A DNA stretch of 64,000 nucleotides from Tetrahymena elliotti 4EA (Eukaryota; Ciliophora; Oligohymenophorea; Hymenostomatida; Tetrahymenidae). Within the stretch, counting starts at the first letter, position 1. Each line of letters starts with the position of its first letter. A model generated the notes under the pieces. That model saw nothing but the letters and a program-made list of their open reading frames with translations, was not told the DNA's origin and made no database searches. Location of the stretch: the NCBI GenBank assembly GCA_000231825.2, contig JH720365.1:344179-408178 (forward strand). The letters are read 5' to 3'. Positions 1-12,400 of this stretch are shown in pieces. Made by a program: the position numbers and the translations under genes.

Positions 1-264
1 TTTTATTTAGTATATAATTAGAATTTTTTTTATTTGTTTATATATTAATTGGTTGGTTGTATGTATGTATGTAGGTAGGTAGATTGGTAAGTTGAATTAC
101 TTTGAAATAGGATTTAGATAGATTATATTTTTAGTTGTTTTTTTATTATTTAAATATTTTAATAGCAATAAATTAAGATTGAGAGAAAAATGATTGATAG
201 AAATCTATTGTTAAATTAGACTTGAAAGAGTTTTATTGTAATTTGCAGAAAAAATTATATTTTA
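1..264. other. 3' flank of the kinase gene with a short tetranucleotide repeat
   Basis: No gene is seen here. Positions 51-84 hold a degenerate tetranucleotide run (GGTT, then GTAT, then GTAG units), a microsatellite-like tract. The rest is AT-rich and contains the kinase 3' untranslated region. Confidence 0.5.
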
Positions 265-3200
265 TCAAAAGATCCTCGTTTATACAACGCATTTTCTATT
301 TTTGGCGTCAGTTATTGTATCTTTTGGGCAAACATTAACACAAAGATTGTCACCTAGTAAGTAATACTCAATAGAGCATTTCTAACAAATAACATATTAA
401 TCTGCTAAAAGCGAAGAATTCTAAGCTGAGCATGTGATACAGTTTTCAGGACATTTCATACATTTATTTACAGTGCTATCTTTTCTAAAATAATTAGGGC
501 ATTCATTAACACACATACCTGTTTACTGATTGAGACTAAGGAGATACATATCTTATTTACATTTTTTACAAGAATTTGCTTCACCCCAAGTGCATTCTAG
601 ACAGGAGGGGTCACATTATACACATATCATTTAATTAGTATCTGGATAATAATTCTGCTATGGGCACTTTGTGTAACACTTTCCAGCTAAATACATTTTA
701 TTTTATTTTTTGCATTCTTCAACCGTGTATGTTGTTGGGTCAGTATCAGGGCCAGTATTATTATTAGAACTAGAATTAGACCCTTCGTTTGATTAATTAG
801 ATTAAATAATGTAAAATAAACCTAAAGCTATTGCAAATAGGATCATGACTACAATAACGATTGCCAAGGTTTTTCTTTGCTTTGACAGTCTGCGAATTTG
901 ATCAGGATTTTAAAATTGATTATAATTTCTGCGTATTGTTTACTAATAAGGAACCAGTGTATTTTAGTGAGGAGTTTGAGATTAGCTGTCTATAAATGTA
1001 TCAAAAAAGTTGTTATCATCCTCGACTATTTTAACCATATTTTCATGGATGTTTTATTTTTTCTTAATCTTTTATGAAATGCAAGTAGCTTAATTAGTAT
1101 CGTCATAAACATTTATATCTTTTGTTTGATACTTTTGACTTTAGTGCTATTCATTTTGTTATGAAGATTAATTAGATGATTGCTCAGTAGAGACTAAGTA
1201 TTTTTATTTATTAGATGCACCTTTATTATTTTATGGAAATTTAGATTAGTCATAAGAATAATTGTCCTATTAATAATGATCTGGGTATTCAAAATTATTT
1301 ATATAGTCTCTATTACTTCCATTATCTATATATTAATCTTCATCTTAATATTTATTTTATTATTGTCTTAAATGCTAGTTTTCTCTAATTATTTCACTCA
1401 CTGTAAATGTATTTTAACGTTCAGCAATCACTGAATTTGTAATTTAGCTTTCGGGGTAGACTGAATTATCTTATTGACTGCTGGTCTTATTATTTATATA
1501 GCTCACCTAAGAGTTAGTTCTACTAACTTATGCTGATTAATCAACTTAATCTTTTTATTTATAATAGAAATTGCTTTAGTTACTCTCTGTTCTTTCTGTA
1601 TTACTTCTTTCATCTAGCTGTTTCATGGAATTGTACTCTAAAATGGGTTCTGGCATTGTTCCATTATATGTCGAACCAATTTTTTATATTTAATTCAAGC
1701 TATTAGGGATGTTACCAGAAATTTTCCTCATCTATGTGTTATAATTTTATTAGGGTTAACCTAATACATTACCCTATCCTTACATATTGAAGTTTATTTA
1801 AATTCCATTGCCTTATTGATTGGCACTATTTTATAAGCAGAAACCACCCATTTATTACTCATATTGATTAAAATTGCCTTAGTGGTAAGAATGGCGTTGT
1901 ATATCAAAAGAGAATGTCTAGGGAGGTGATTGCCTTTAATTAACTAATGAATTCCTTTAATAAGGGCAATTTGGATCCAAGTTTGGAATATTTCTTATAT
2001 TTTAATTTTAAAACTGCTGAGATAAATTTGATCTAACAACTGATGCATGACTTATACTTAAGGATTTTGGTTTTTCAGGAGTTTAGCATAGATCCCTTTG
2101 ATTAGGATTACTGTGTTATTTCTACATAGTATTTCTAGGTAAGTTACTCTAAAGGTTATTGCAGCGGTCTCCTTATTACTAATACTAAATAGGGCATCGA
2201 AGGAAATTGCCATTTTATATATTCATAATATATTCTTTTTATCTTTAACTTCCTTCAGAAGTGTCTTGATTATCAGAACTGTAATGAGCAGTAGTGCCTT
2301 CTGAGTCAGATAATATACATTTCTGTTTCTTTCTACCTAAATTCTTTAAATCTATTGAAATTTATTATCTTGGGTTAGCTTAATTGGTATTTGTTTAAAA
2401 AAAGTCAGATTCTTCTAAAAATGCTTTGTCAATTGCTATCTTTTTTAGAGAGCTGAAATCAGGTCTTAAGGCAGGATCTATTTCAAGCATCATTTTAATA
2501 AGCTTTGAAAGGACGTTTCCATATCTTTCTTTTACTTAGGAGCGAAGTTATTTTACTTATTTTTGATAACCTATTTTATTGAGCACTCCACTTAGTCTTT
2601 CATCCTTAGTAAATTTCTTAAATGTACACATATAAAGTAAGCACAGCCCTAAACTATATACATCCGATTTATATGCATTATATGATAGTCTATCCTTCAT
2701 TCTGTTGTAAGCTTTAAGCAATTCAGGAGCCATAAAACTTAAAGTTCCTAATTATAAATGTAATGATTAAAATTATATTTTTCAATTTCTAAGTTAATAA
2801 AAAAGCAATGATTTATCAACAAAATAAATGATAAAATCAACATTTTTTTGCTTCACTAAATCTCAGATACCTCAAACAGTAACTTAAAGTAGTACATATT
2901 TTGTAAAGCTCTTATAATACTCAAAATTACTATTTTGGTTTTCCTAATCACCAAAATAGTGTTTGCCAATAATTAAATAGATTAAATATGCTACAATGTA
3001 TTAAATTTTATGAAATTTAATAAAAATATCATAAAAATTGATCATTTTAATAAAATGATTTAATTCAAACAAGTTGATAGTTTTATAAATTTTATATTTT
3101 ACCTAAAACCAAAGATTTTTCCATAGTTTTATTAAGGTCAATCTTAGAATCATCCAAATCAGCTATTTTAAAATTTGTTTTATCCACCAAAATGTTTTCT

Positions 3201-3682
3201 GGCTTTATATCACGATGAGCTATTTTTAAATTAGATTATAAAAACTCTAAAGCCGAGATTGTTTGAGAAAAGAATTTTTTAATTTCAGTGAGACTGAACT
3301 GGTTCCCTTATTTATTCATCATTTATATATAATCGTCTAAATTTCCTTCACAGTGCTCCATGATTAAATAAGCAGAGACATCTTCTCCATAGACTTTTTA
3401 TTTTACTGTCTTACAGAAGCCAAGTATTTAGATAATATTTGGATGCTTATTAACTTTGATTCTTTATAATGTCCTAAAATTAGAAACTACTCTTTTATAA
3501 TCTTCTTCATCTTTAATTTTGAGCTCCTTAAAGGCTAGTATGTTATCGCTTTAATTAATATCGACGTATCTATAAACTGGGGCATTTGAACATCCTAAAA
3601 ATCCATCATGTCTGAAACCTTCTATATTAAAAAAATCTAAATCTTCTAAAGGTACATTTATAGAGGAGATTTTTTGATTCAT
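265..3682 (-). CDS. Membrane-anchored protein kinase with C-terminal furin-like Cys-rich ectodomain
   Basis: Two exons, 3682-3103 and 2747-265, joined in phase 1 across a 355-nt intron; 1020 residues with TGA stop at 267-265. An in-frame TGA lies 45 nt upstream of the chosen ATG, which fixes the start. Residues ~20-280 are a Ser/Thr-type kinase domain: candidate VAIK lysine K52 (LAFKEL), HRDIKPEN at 156-163, and MAPE at 199-202. The DFG triplet is DLD (175-177) and the glycine loop is weak. A long Ser/Asn/Gln-rich stretch follows. A basic cluster (RRLSKQRK) leads into one hydrophobic segment at ~820-842. The last ~175 residues carry 20 cysteines in furin-like spacing (C-x3-CP, C-x2-C pairs). 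There is no N-terminal signal peptide, so I infer a type II topology: kinase inside, C-terminus outside or in a lumen. I see no TGA in the 2.48-kb second exon, so the two halves are one protein. Partner and substrate are unknown. Confidence 0.9.
2748..3102 (-). other. 355-nt intron of the kinase gene
   Basis: This is the longest intron in the window, about six times the usual ~55 nt. It splits a glycine codon just before the activation-segment APE motif. Donor GTAAAATA, acceptor ATAATTAG. It is otherwise AT-rich noise except for a perfect 11-bp inverted repeat at 2929-2960, listed separately. Confidence 0.85.
2929..2960. repeat. 11-bp inverted repeat inside intron
   Basis: ACTATTTTGGT (2929-2939) and its exact complement ACCAAAATAGT (2950-2960) are separated by 10 nt, so the transcript could form an 11-bp hairpin. 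It contains G:C pairs, unlike most chance palindromes in this DNA. Confidence 0.6.
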
Positions 3683-6164
3683 GAATGAGTTGTGATTAAG
3701 TTAGTAAATCCTCTTTACACTTCAAGACTCTCTGTCCCCAATAATAATCAATGTTATGTCGATTATAAAGAAAATCTATAATATCTTTCAATCTATCTCT
3801 TTTCCACTCTTATTTTGATGATTGAAACAAAAAAAATAAAAAGCGATTTCACAATATTAAATAAATCACAAATTAATCAATTTGTTTCTTTCTATTTTGA
3901 TTAATTCTTTCATTACCCTCTCGCTTATTCTTGCTTTATTTTATTTTTTGATGAGCAAAAAAGTGCCTAACCCAACATTCATTCTAATTAATAAATAATA
4001 CTTTGATTTTTTGTGTTTTGGCTATTTAGCTATTCATTTGTTTATTTATTTATTTTGTTAGTTTGGTTTGGAGGTCTTCATTGATTTCATTCTTTTTATA
4101 CATTAGCTGATTAAAGATAAACTTGCATTTTATTATTTAAAATATTATAAAATTTAGTACTTTTGAAATAAATAAATTTAAAAAATATATTTTTATAATT
4201 TATAAAGAAAAGTAAATATTTTTTTTATTATTTAAATTTTCAATATATTTAGTCATTCGAAATCCAACTCTAATCTCTAATTACATTAAATATTTATACA
4301 AGAATAAAAAATTCATCAACATTTCTTTAAATTGATTTTTCTTTCTAAAATTAAAAAAGAAGTTGCTAATTTACAGTGATTAATTTTGGTGTATTTAAAA
4401 TAAAATAGCTTTTGATCATAAATTGATACTTAAAAATTCTTTTATTTCATTTCTTAGATCTTAATCATTTCATTTGATTAATACCAATAAATAATATTTA
4501 AATGCTTCAATAAAAATAAATAATAATTTCATTTAAATTAACCATCACATATAGTAAAAATTAAAATAGATTTTCATTTAAAATTAAAAAATCATTAAAA
4601 ATTTATAAACTAAAAGAACTCTTTAACATTTTCAAATTTTAATTAAAACTCGTTTATTTTCAATATTTATAAATCACCTGATAGATATTTTAAAAATTAT
4701 TTCAATTTGTATAAACATTTAAAAAATACAACATTTTTAAGCCATACATTTAAGTTGAAAAATGATAAATAATAGTTATCCTAAATGCTTCAATTAAAAT
4801 CTAAAATTATGAAAATTTTATCAAATTTATTTGTTTTAGAAACTAATTATTTTTAGACAAATATTGAAGCTATTGCTTATTTGGTATCTCATTAAAAATG
4901 TGTAGTATTTTATCTTAAAAACCGTTAATTTTAAAAATACATAAAAAAAATTTATCAAAATAAAATCCCAAAATAGCACATCATGCCCAGAATAAATCCA
5001 AATAATTTTGAAATGGATCTCAAAATTTTACTATCATTAATCTAAAAATGCCAATTATTAAAAGACAATATATATATAAATAATGACCATACTTTCTATT
5101 TCCAAGAATTATGTTAATTTTTAACTATATTTTTTAACATCTATTTTGCAAAAAACGAAATATGGAATAGTAATAGTAATTATGCCACTAAATCATTTAT
5201 ACATGATGAAACTAATTTTAAATGACTTTGTTAAGTTTTATTTACAGTATTGACTGACAATTATAAAAAGTAAGCTAATTTTAAAGTTCTTAACTTTTTA
5301 TTTAGATTAAACAAAAACTAGCGCAATTTGCTTGAAACTCTCTCATTATTTCTTTTTAAAGAATGAATTATGCGATTTCTAGAAATATAATTATCTTTCT
5401 GGCTTTTTCAAAGTTAATAAATAATTGCATTTTGCAAATTTAACCTTATTAATTTATTAATTATGGGTTAACACTTTATTAGACTATTAACAAAAATTGA
5501 TAAAATAGATAGTAACTATTAACAAAAAAAATTTTTTAACAGATTTTTTTGTAAATTATAATCTTTTGATTTTAAATAATAAAAATATATGTATTTATTT
5601 ATTTATTTATTTCATTTAGATTTTTATTTTATGTGTTATATTATCAATGTGTGTGCAATATGTGAATATATTTTTTTAGTGTATTACCAATCATTTTGAT
5701 ATTCAATTATTGTAAGTGAAAAAGAAGTTTAAAAATAAAGTAACTAGTTATTAGAGCTAAGTTTCAATAATTTTTGTTTGCCCTCAACATAAAAATACAT
5801 TATTTTGAGGAATAGATATGTATCTTTATAAAAATTATAAAATGGTAAATTTCAAATGATTTTTCATAGTGGTTACTTAATTTAGGGAGATTTGCTTGCA
5901 AAAATTTTATTTAAATAATCAATATTACAGTTTGAATTGAGTAAAGCACAGTTTTGTTCTTTTAATTTATTCTAGATATTATTTTTTTACGTCTTATTGT
6001 ATCGATTGTTTAAAACTGGTTGCGCTAAAAAATATTCCACAAAAAAAAAAAGAAATTTAGGTCTTTTAAATAGAAAAGCTCGTTGAATTTATATAGTTTA
6101 TTTTGAATTAATAAAGAAATAAATAAACTTAAAAGATTATTCCTAAGAAAGTATCTCCTTAAAA
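3683..6164. other. Long AT-rich spacer between divergent genes
   Basis: About 2.5 kb between the 5' end of the minus-strand kinase and the 5' end of the plus-strand transporter, so it must hold both promoters. I see no conserved coding frame or RNA gene. An (ATTT)n run lies at 5591-5612. No promoter element can be named from sequence alone. Confidence 0.6.
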
Positions 6165-7697
6165 ATGAAATTATATATTTTAAATTATAAATTGCTATCA
6201 ATCAAAGCAATACTGTTTATGTTGTTGTTAGTCAGCATTACTTGCAACAAAAGCGAAGCATCAGATATTAAAGCAAACGATTAACAAAGTGAAAATTTAA
6301 GATCTGTTTCTAATTCTACTAATTAGGATTAATCGAATAAAAGAGTACTTCAAGAAAGTGAAAATTAGGAAAATGAATCAGACGATTCATAAATAGCAGA
6401 TGAGGAAAAAGAATTAGAATATCAATGTGTAATTGATGCTGATTGTTCTTACCTTCATGTCTGCGATGATAAGTTTTAATGCATAAGAAAGAAACTCTTC
6501 CCTATGACCTTAAGCGAATTGTTAGGTAGTATTTTTATTCTTGTTGTAGTCGGAGTTGGATAGGCTGCTGGTGTTGGTGGTGGTTTGATTGTTGTACCTC
6601 TTTTAATGTCCTTCTTTGGTTATGAGACTAAAAAAAGTATTGCCTTGGTATTCGTCACCATATTCAGTGCTTCTTTGGGTAATCTTATGTCTTTTATGAA
6701 AGAAAAGCACAAAGATGGAACTCCAGTTATCGACTATAAAATAGTTATCCTTTCTTTACCTACTATTATGGTTGGATCTATTTATGGTGTTGCAATTAAT
6801 AAATTTGTACCTCAAATCTTTCTTGCATTTGCTTTAGCTTTCTTCATTCTATAAAATCTTAATAAAACATATAAATCCTACAAACGTGAAAAGGCCAAAG
6901 AAGCTAAAGAAAATGAAAACAATAAGTCTGATTAGGCTTCTCCTCTTATTGAATTATAAGGAGTAGCATAGGATGGATCCCCCGTTTAATCTTAATAATC
7001 TTAGAAATAAGAATCATAAACAAAAGGTTTAATCATGAAGATTATTTGTATTACTTTAGGTTTTGCAGTTTTCTCATTATTGAGAGGTGGATCTAAATTT
7101 GATTCTTTATTAAACATTCCTCCTTGTGGATTTTTATACTAATTAGCCAATTTAGCTTCTCTTTATGTTTCTTATTTGTTGGTCAAGGGTATTATTGCTG
7201 CCTTTGTTATCTAAGATAAGATAGAAGAAAAATTTGTTGTCAACACTTCTTCAGAAAACACACAACTCACTACTTAAGAAATGTAAGGGTTCGCAGTCAC
7301 TGCCTTTTTAGCTGGTTTAATAGGTTCTACTTTTGGTTTAGGAGGTGGAATGGTTTTAGTACCAAAATGGTTAGAATAAGGTATCCCTTCATATAAAACT
7401 ACCCCTTGTTCTATAAGTCTATTGTTCTTAACTGCTTTCAACAGTGCTATATAATTCGCTTTAGGTGGAGTTTATGAAATGGAAGAATTTATTTATTTCA
7501 GTGTTTTAGCTCTATTAAGTTCTTTCATAGTCTCTTCATCAATTTAGTAATATGTAAAAAGAACTAATTAAGCTTCTCTTTTAATATTAATTATTATTGG
7601 ATTCATGATTATAGCCTTTTGTCTATTCGGTACCTTAAATATCCAAAAAGCTATGGTTGACTTACCTTCTCTCTTTGACTTTGGACAATTTTGTTGA
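6165..7697 (+). CDS. TauE/SafE family (DUF81) membrane transporter
   Basis: A single exon of 510 codons, ending in TGA. The N-terminus has a hydrophobic signal-like segment (~12-28), then an acidic Gln/Asn-rich stretch and a small four-Cys patch (~85-107; CVIDADC and CDDKFQC). Two hydrophobic halves follow. Each begins with the glycine-rich family motif: AAGVGGGLIVVPLL near residue 135 and STFGLGGGMVLVPKW near residue 385. The pattern is the internal duplication expected of TauE/SafE proteins. A polar loop of about 60 residues separates the halves. Bacterial members export sulfite or other small sulfur or organosulfur anions; eukaryotic substrates are largely unknown, so the cargo here is not assignable. 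The extra N-terminal Cys patch would face the lumen or outside if the first hydrophobic segment is a signal peptide. Confidence 0.92.
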
Positions 7698-9440
7698 TTT
7701 AAATTTTTAATTTTATTTAAAAACTTTAATGCTAACTTTAATCTATTATATTTTTTCTGTAAATGTAAATTGTGAATAGAAACCATTTTAATTCTAATTA
7801 ATTCAGTATTCATTTCTTCAATCTCTTCAAAAAAAACAAATTCAAAATAAGTTTAAGTAGATAATAGTTCACACTAAGTCAATATTCTTTTAATTCAATC
7901 ATGATATACTTACTAAACAAAAAATCCAAATAAATTATTTGATGAATTTGGATTTTCTCGAAAAAGGAAATAAATTTTCAAAAAAATAAACTTTTTGTTA
8001 ATGTTAAAAGACAAAAATATCACAACTTTGAATTTTCAATATTTAAAAACATTTAAAATAATTTTGTTGTCTTAGTGATTACATACAATCCTTAAATTTT
8101 TATCAAAATTAAACTAGAAATAATTAAAAAAAAATTTAATTTTAGAAGAGATAAAATGATATCTTAAATTATTAACTCTAAACTCTTTTATATTTAAATC
8201 AAAAAGTAAAGGTATGGCTATTTTTAGTTTATGATATAAAATATGAAATTAAAAAAAGAAAAAAAATTAAATTATAGAATTTTATATTATTTTAAATTAT
8301 TAACCCAAACATCACTAAGCCAAAAAGTAACAATATTTTATTTATTAATTAAAATATTAATTTTAAATTAAAAAAAGATAAATAATTTTGAAAAAAATAT
8401 GCAAATTTTGTAAAAATAAAATAAATTTATTATTTAAAGTAATTTATTGTATTTTAAATGATTTTTTATGGTTTTGATAAATCTTAAAAATTTTTTTACT
8501 TCATTAAAAAATTAAAATAAATAATAAAAAAATAAGCAAATTATATCAAACTTACTAATCAAAAACCCTTATTCTCCTTTCTTTAATATGATATCACAAA
8601 TAAAAAATAACTAAGGGATATTTATAATCTGAATGGAAAAACTTCAATTTATTTTTTAAAATAAAGAAATTAAAAACTCTTAACATAATTTAATATGATC
8701 AACAACTTATTTAAGAAAATAAATAAAACAATTTTATTATATTTTAAATGGAGGAGAGAATATTTTAAAAATAAAACTTATTAAAAATAATTTATTTTAT
8801 TTCAGTTTGAAAAATTATTATAAATTTATTATTTAAAAAAAAAAAAAATAGATAATAGCAACAAATAAAATACAATGACAAAATATTTTGCAACAAATTT
8901 AAATAATTTAGTTAGTTAATCTTTAAACGAGTTTTCATCATTAATAAAGAAAGTAGATGAAAAATCAAAATATCAAAACAATAAATTTGCAATATTTTTA
9001 AATTATTTGTGTTCAGATTTTTTTCAATTTTAAATTTTTTGAAGAATCAAAAACAATCAATGGCAAATCAAAATTGGAAGTAGTTATTTATTTATTTATG
9101 AAATTGAGAGGATTTCAAAAATTATAAGACTGAATACATTTCCAACTTGGCTATGATTTAAAGGCCAATCAATATCTTATTGTAATTTAGAGATCACAAA
9201 ATAAAAAAATAAAAAGGATCTTTAGATAATTGATAAATTCAAAAAATAAAAGAAACAAAGAAGAAATTAAATTTATAAACAAAATAAATATTAATAAATT
9301 AGTGATTTCTTTAAATACAAATCAAGTAACACAACACAATCACTTAGCACCATTAAAGAAAGATTTGAAAAAATTATATCACTTTAGCCAAATTAGCATA
9401 AAACAATATTAGAATAAATAAGTTATTAAGTATATAAAAA
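7698..9440. other. AT-rich spacer upstream of BLD10
   Basis: Contains the transporter 3' flank and the BLD10 promoter and 5' leader. Short frames in it (for example 9230-9412) are Lys/Asn/Ile-rich, without family resemblance, and I treat them as non-coding. No RNA gene is recognised. Confidence 0.55.
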
Positions 9441-12400
9441 ATGGACCCTTAACAAAAATTCTTGCTTTTGAAAAAGAAATTAGATTCTTTGAATTACTGC
9501 TACCCTTTCACAATTGAAAGTGCAGCTATGGTTGAAAGACTACTCAATGAAAATTTAAAAATTTCAGAGATGTATTAAAATGTCAAAAAGCAAAATAATG
9601 AAGCTCTTAAGAATATTGCCAAAGCAGAATAATCTTTGGAGCCTCTTAAAAAGGAAAATGCTAAATTAATTAAGGAAAATAATGAACTTCATTATGCTAT
9701 GATTAAAGTCAAGGAAGATGCAGAGCTTGCAAATAATAGATGGAAAACAACTTATAATTCTCTTGAAGGTGAAAAAAATGATTTAAAATTCTTAGTTGAC
9801 TAAAAGGAATCTAGAATTAGAAAAGTCGAAGATGAAGTAATTAATTTTTATAGTTACAATTTACATCTCAAAAAAAAAAAAATCAGTTTCTTGCTAATTT
9901 TCAAATTTTTAACTGGATGGAAATCAATTTTTAAAATATTTATTTTATTAATTTAGAATCTAGCTCTTAAGACTAAGCTTGATACATTCATGAGTAAGGT
10001 TTATATACCCTCTACATAAGGAGGGCTTGAGAATTTACCTCCTTCATATATTAATGCTAACATTTCAGCTCCAACTAATATATCTTTATGTAAATCAAAT
10101 AATTATTTAAAATAACTTCTTCTTAAATGAATAAATCTTAAACTAAATAGCTAAGAAGGGAAACTAATTTGAATTAAACAAGCCTCTTAATGAATTCAAC
10201 GAGTATTAAAATAATGTAATTTAACTTAAATTAGAAATAACTATAAAAGAAAATGCATGAAATGACTTTTTTTGAGATATAATTTTTTAAAAATGTAAAG
10301 AGAGAAGAGGAAATGAGAAATTGGGCTGATTAAATTAGAACTTAAGATGTCCGCATTGAAGAATTGTAAAGAGAATTGAGAGGATAAGAAGAAAAGAATG
10401 TGCTTTTGAATGAGAAAATCAAGCACATGCAAATTCAAATCTAAAACAGAGAATCAGAAATTACTAGACTTTAATCTAAGATTGACAGTAAATAAAAATA
10501 AATTATTATTTCATGCTTAATTACTAACTTTTTTATTAGTTGGAAGCCTTAATGTTGATAAGCTATCAAAGGATTATTAAATTGAATAGTAAGTTGAAAA
10601 GGTTGAAAGACTTAATCATTAAATAGATTTCTTAACTAAAGAAAACCATTAAATGGATACAGAATTAAAAAATTTAAAATCTGACTTGAAAAGAATCTAA
10701 ATGATCAAAGAAGAAAACAGAAATCTTAGTGATAAGGTTTTAGATTTAAATTAAAATCTTGATACTGCTAGAAGAATAATAGAATCTCATGATGCAAAAA
10801 GAAAGCAAATTGAGGATTTAGTAAATAGTTTTATTTTAGCATTTATATTGAATGTTTTTTAAAAAATAAATAGTACAAGAATTAAATTTTAAAGCTTGAA
10901 GAAAAAATGAAGAACAATGATGCCAGTAAGGAAGAATTTGATAATTAGTATAAGGAATTAGAAGATGAAATCAATAGATTATAATAAGAAAATGAGTAGT
11001 TAAAGCAAGAGGCTTCAAGAGCAGGTATTTAATTTATTTTTGAATAGTCGTTAGTTAAAAATGAATTATTATTTTAGATTAAGTTGTGAATGCTTATTAG
11101 AGTGATAAAAGAGTATTTAGTCAGGCAGTTGAGAGTGTAAGAGCTGAAAAAGAGCAAGCTCTCAATAAAATGGAGAAATATGTTAAGGAGCTAGAAGAAA
11201 AACAGATTTAACTTCAGGATTAAGAAGATGAAAAGGCTCTCCTTCATAGCAAGATTTCTCAACTTCAGAGAGAAATTGATTTAACAAATGCTAATTAAGA
11301 TCGTTTGAGCTCAGAAAATAAATTATTAAATGATGAAATTTTAAGATTAAAGGTTAACATCCGGAGTCTTGAGTAGGACAATCTAGATTTAAATGATAAA
11401 TGGAAGGATGCTAAGCTTGAGTCTGAACGTGTTCTTAAACAAAAGGATTTCCTTCAAGATTAAATTGAAAGAGCTAAGACTGATACTTACAAATTTAAGA
11501 GTGATGTTGACACTTAGAGTATTGCCAGAGAAAGATTAGAAAAACTTTATGAAAATTTACAAAAAGAAAATTCTATTTTGAAGAAAGACATTGGAAATTT
11601 GGAATAAATGAATCAACAATCAAAGAGCTTAATTTTAGAGGCAGAGGAAAAGTAAAGAGAATAATTTACTTAAATCAGAATACTCTAAGACTAAGTCAAA
11701 GAATTAGAAAGATAAAATAAATTAAGCAATGATGTAATTGACTAAAAGTCAAAAGAAATTCGTTAAATCGAATCTGCTAGAGCGGAAAGCGAGAGAGAAA
11801 ATCTATAGCTCACTGCAATTAAGAGAAAATATGATGATATTGTTGACAAGTAGAAGAGATAATTAGATTAAATTAGTAAATTCTATTTTGAAATAATAAC
11901 GATTTTAACATATTATTTTTTATAAAAGCTGATTTAGAAGAAAAGAGACTCAAGGTTATTAGAGAAGCTGATTAATTGAAGTTTGACATTATGGACAAGG
12001 AGGAAAATATCAAAAAACTTTAAGATTAGCTTAGAATAGAAAGGGATGAAAGAGTAAGATTAGCTTAAGAGCTCTAGTCCATTTCCTAAGAAACAGAATC
12101 AATTCATTCAACGATCTAAAAATCTAAGGAAAAAGAAACTGAATATTCTTATATTGCACTTGAATTAGAAAAAACTAGAGAAAGAGAAAGAAAATAAATT
12201 ATTGAAATTGAGGCACTCTAGAGTGAAGTAAGAAAAATGGAGTAGCTTATTTCATAAGGCACTCGTTAAGTAGAGAATTTAAATAATTAGAAAGAGGAAT
12301 ACTTAAAAGAAATTAAGGAGCTCAGAAAAGGTAATTAATTTATTTAAAAAATTATTAACTTTACTAAAATATTTATTTCTTAAGAAATGTTGAATACTAA

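Noticed and set aside
9230..9412. 60-codon frame upstream of BLD10
   Set aside because: Lys/Asn/Ile-rich composition like the surrounding spacer, no family resemblance, not linked in phase to exon 1; best seen as 5' leader noise.
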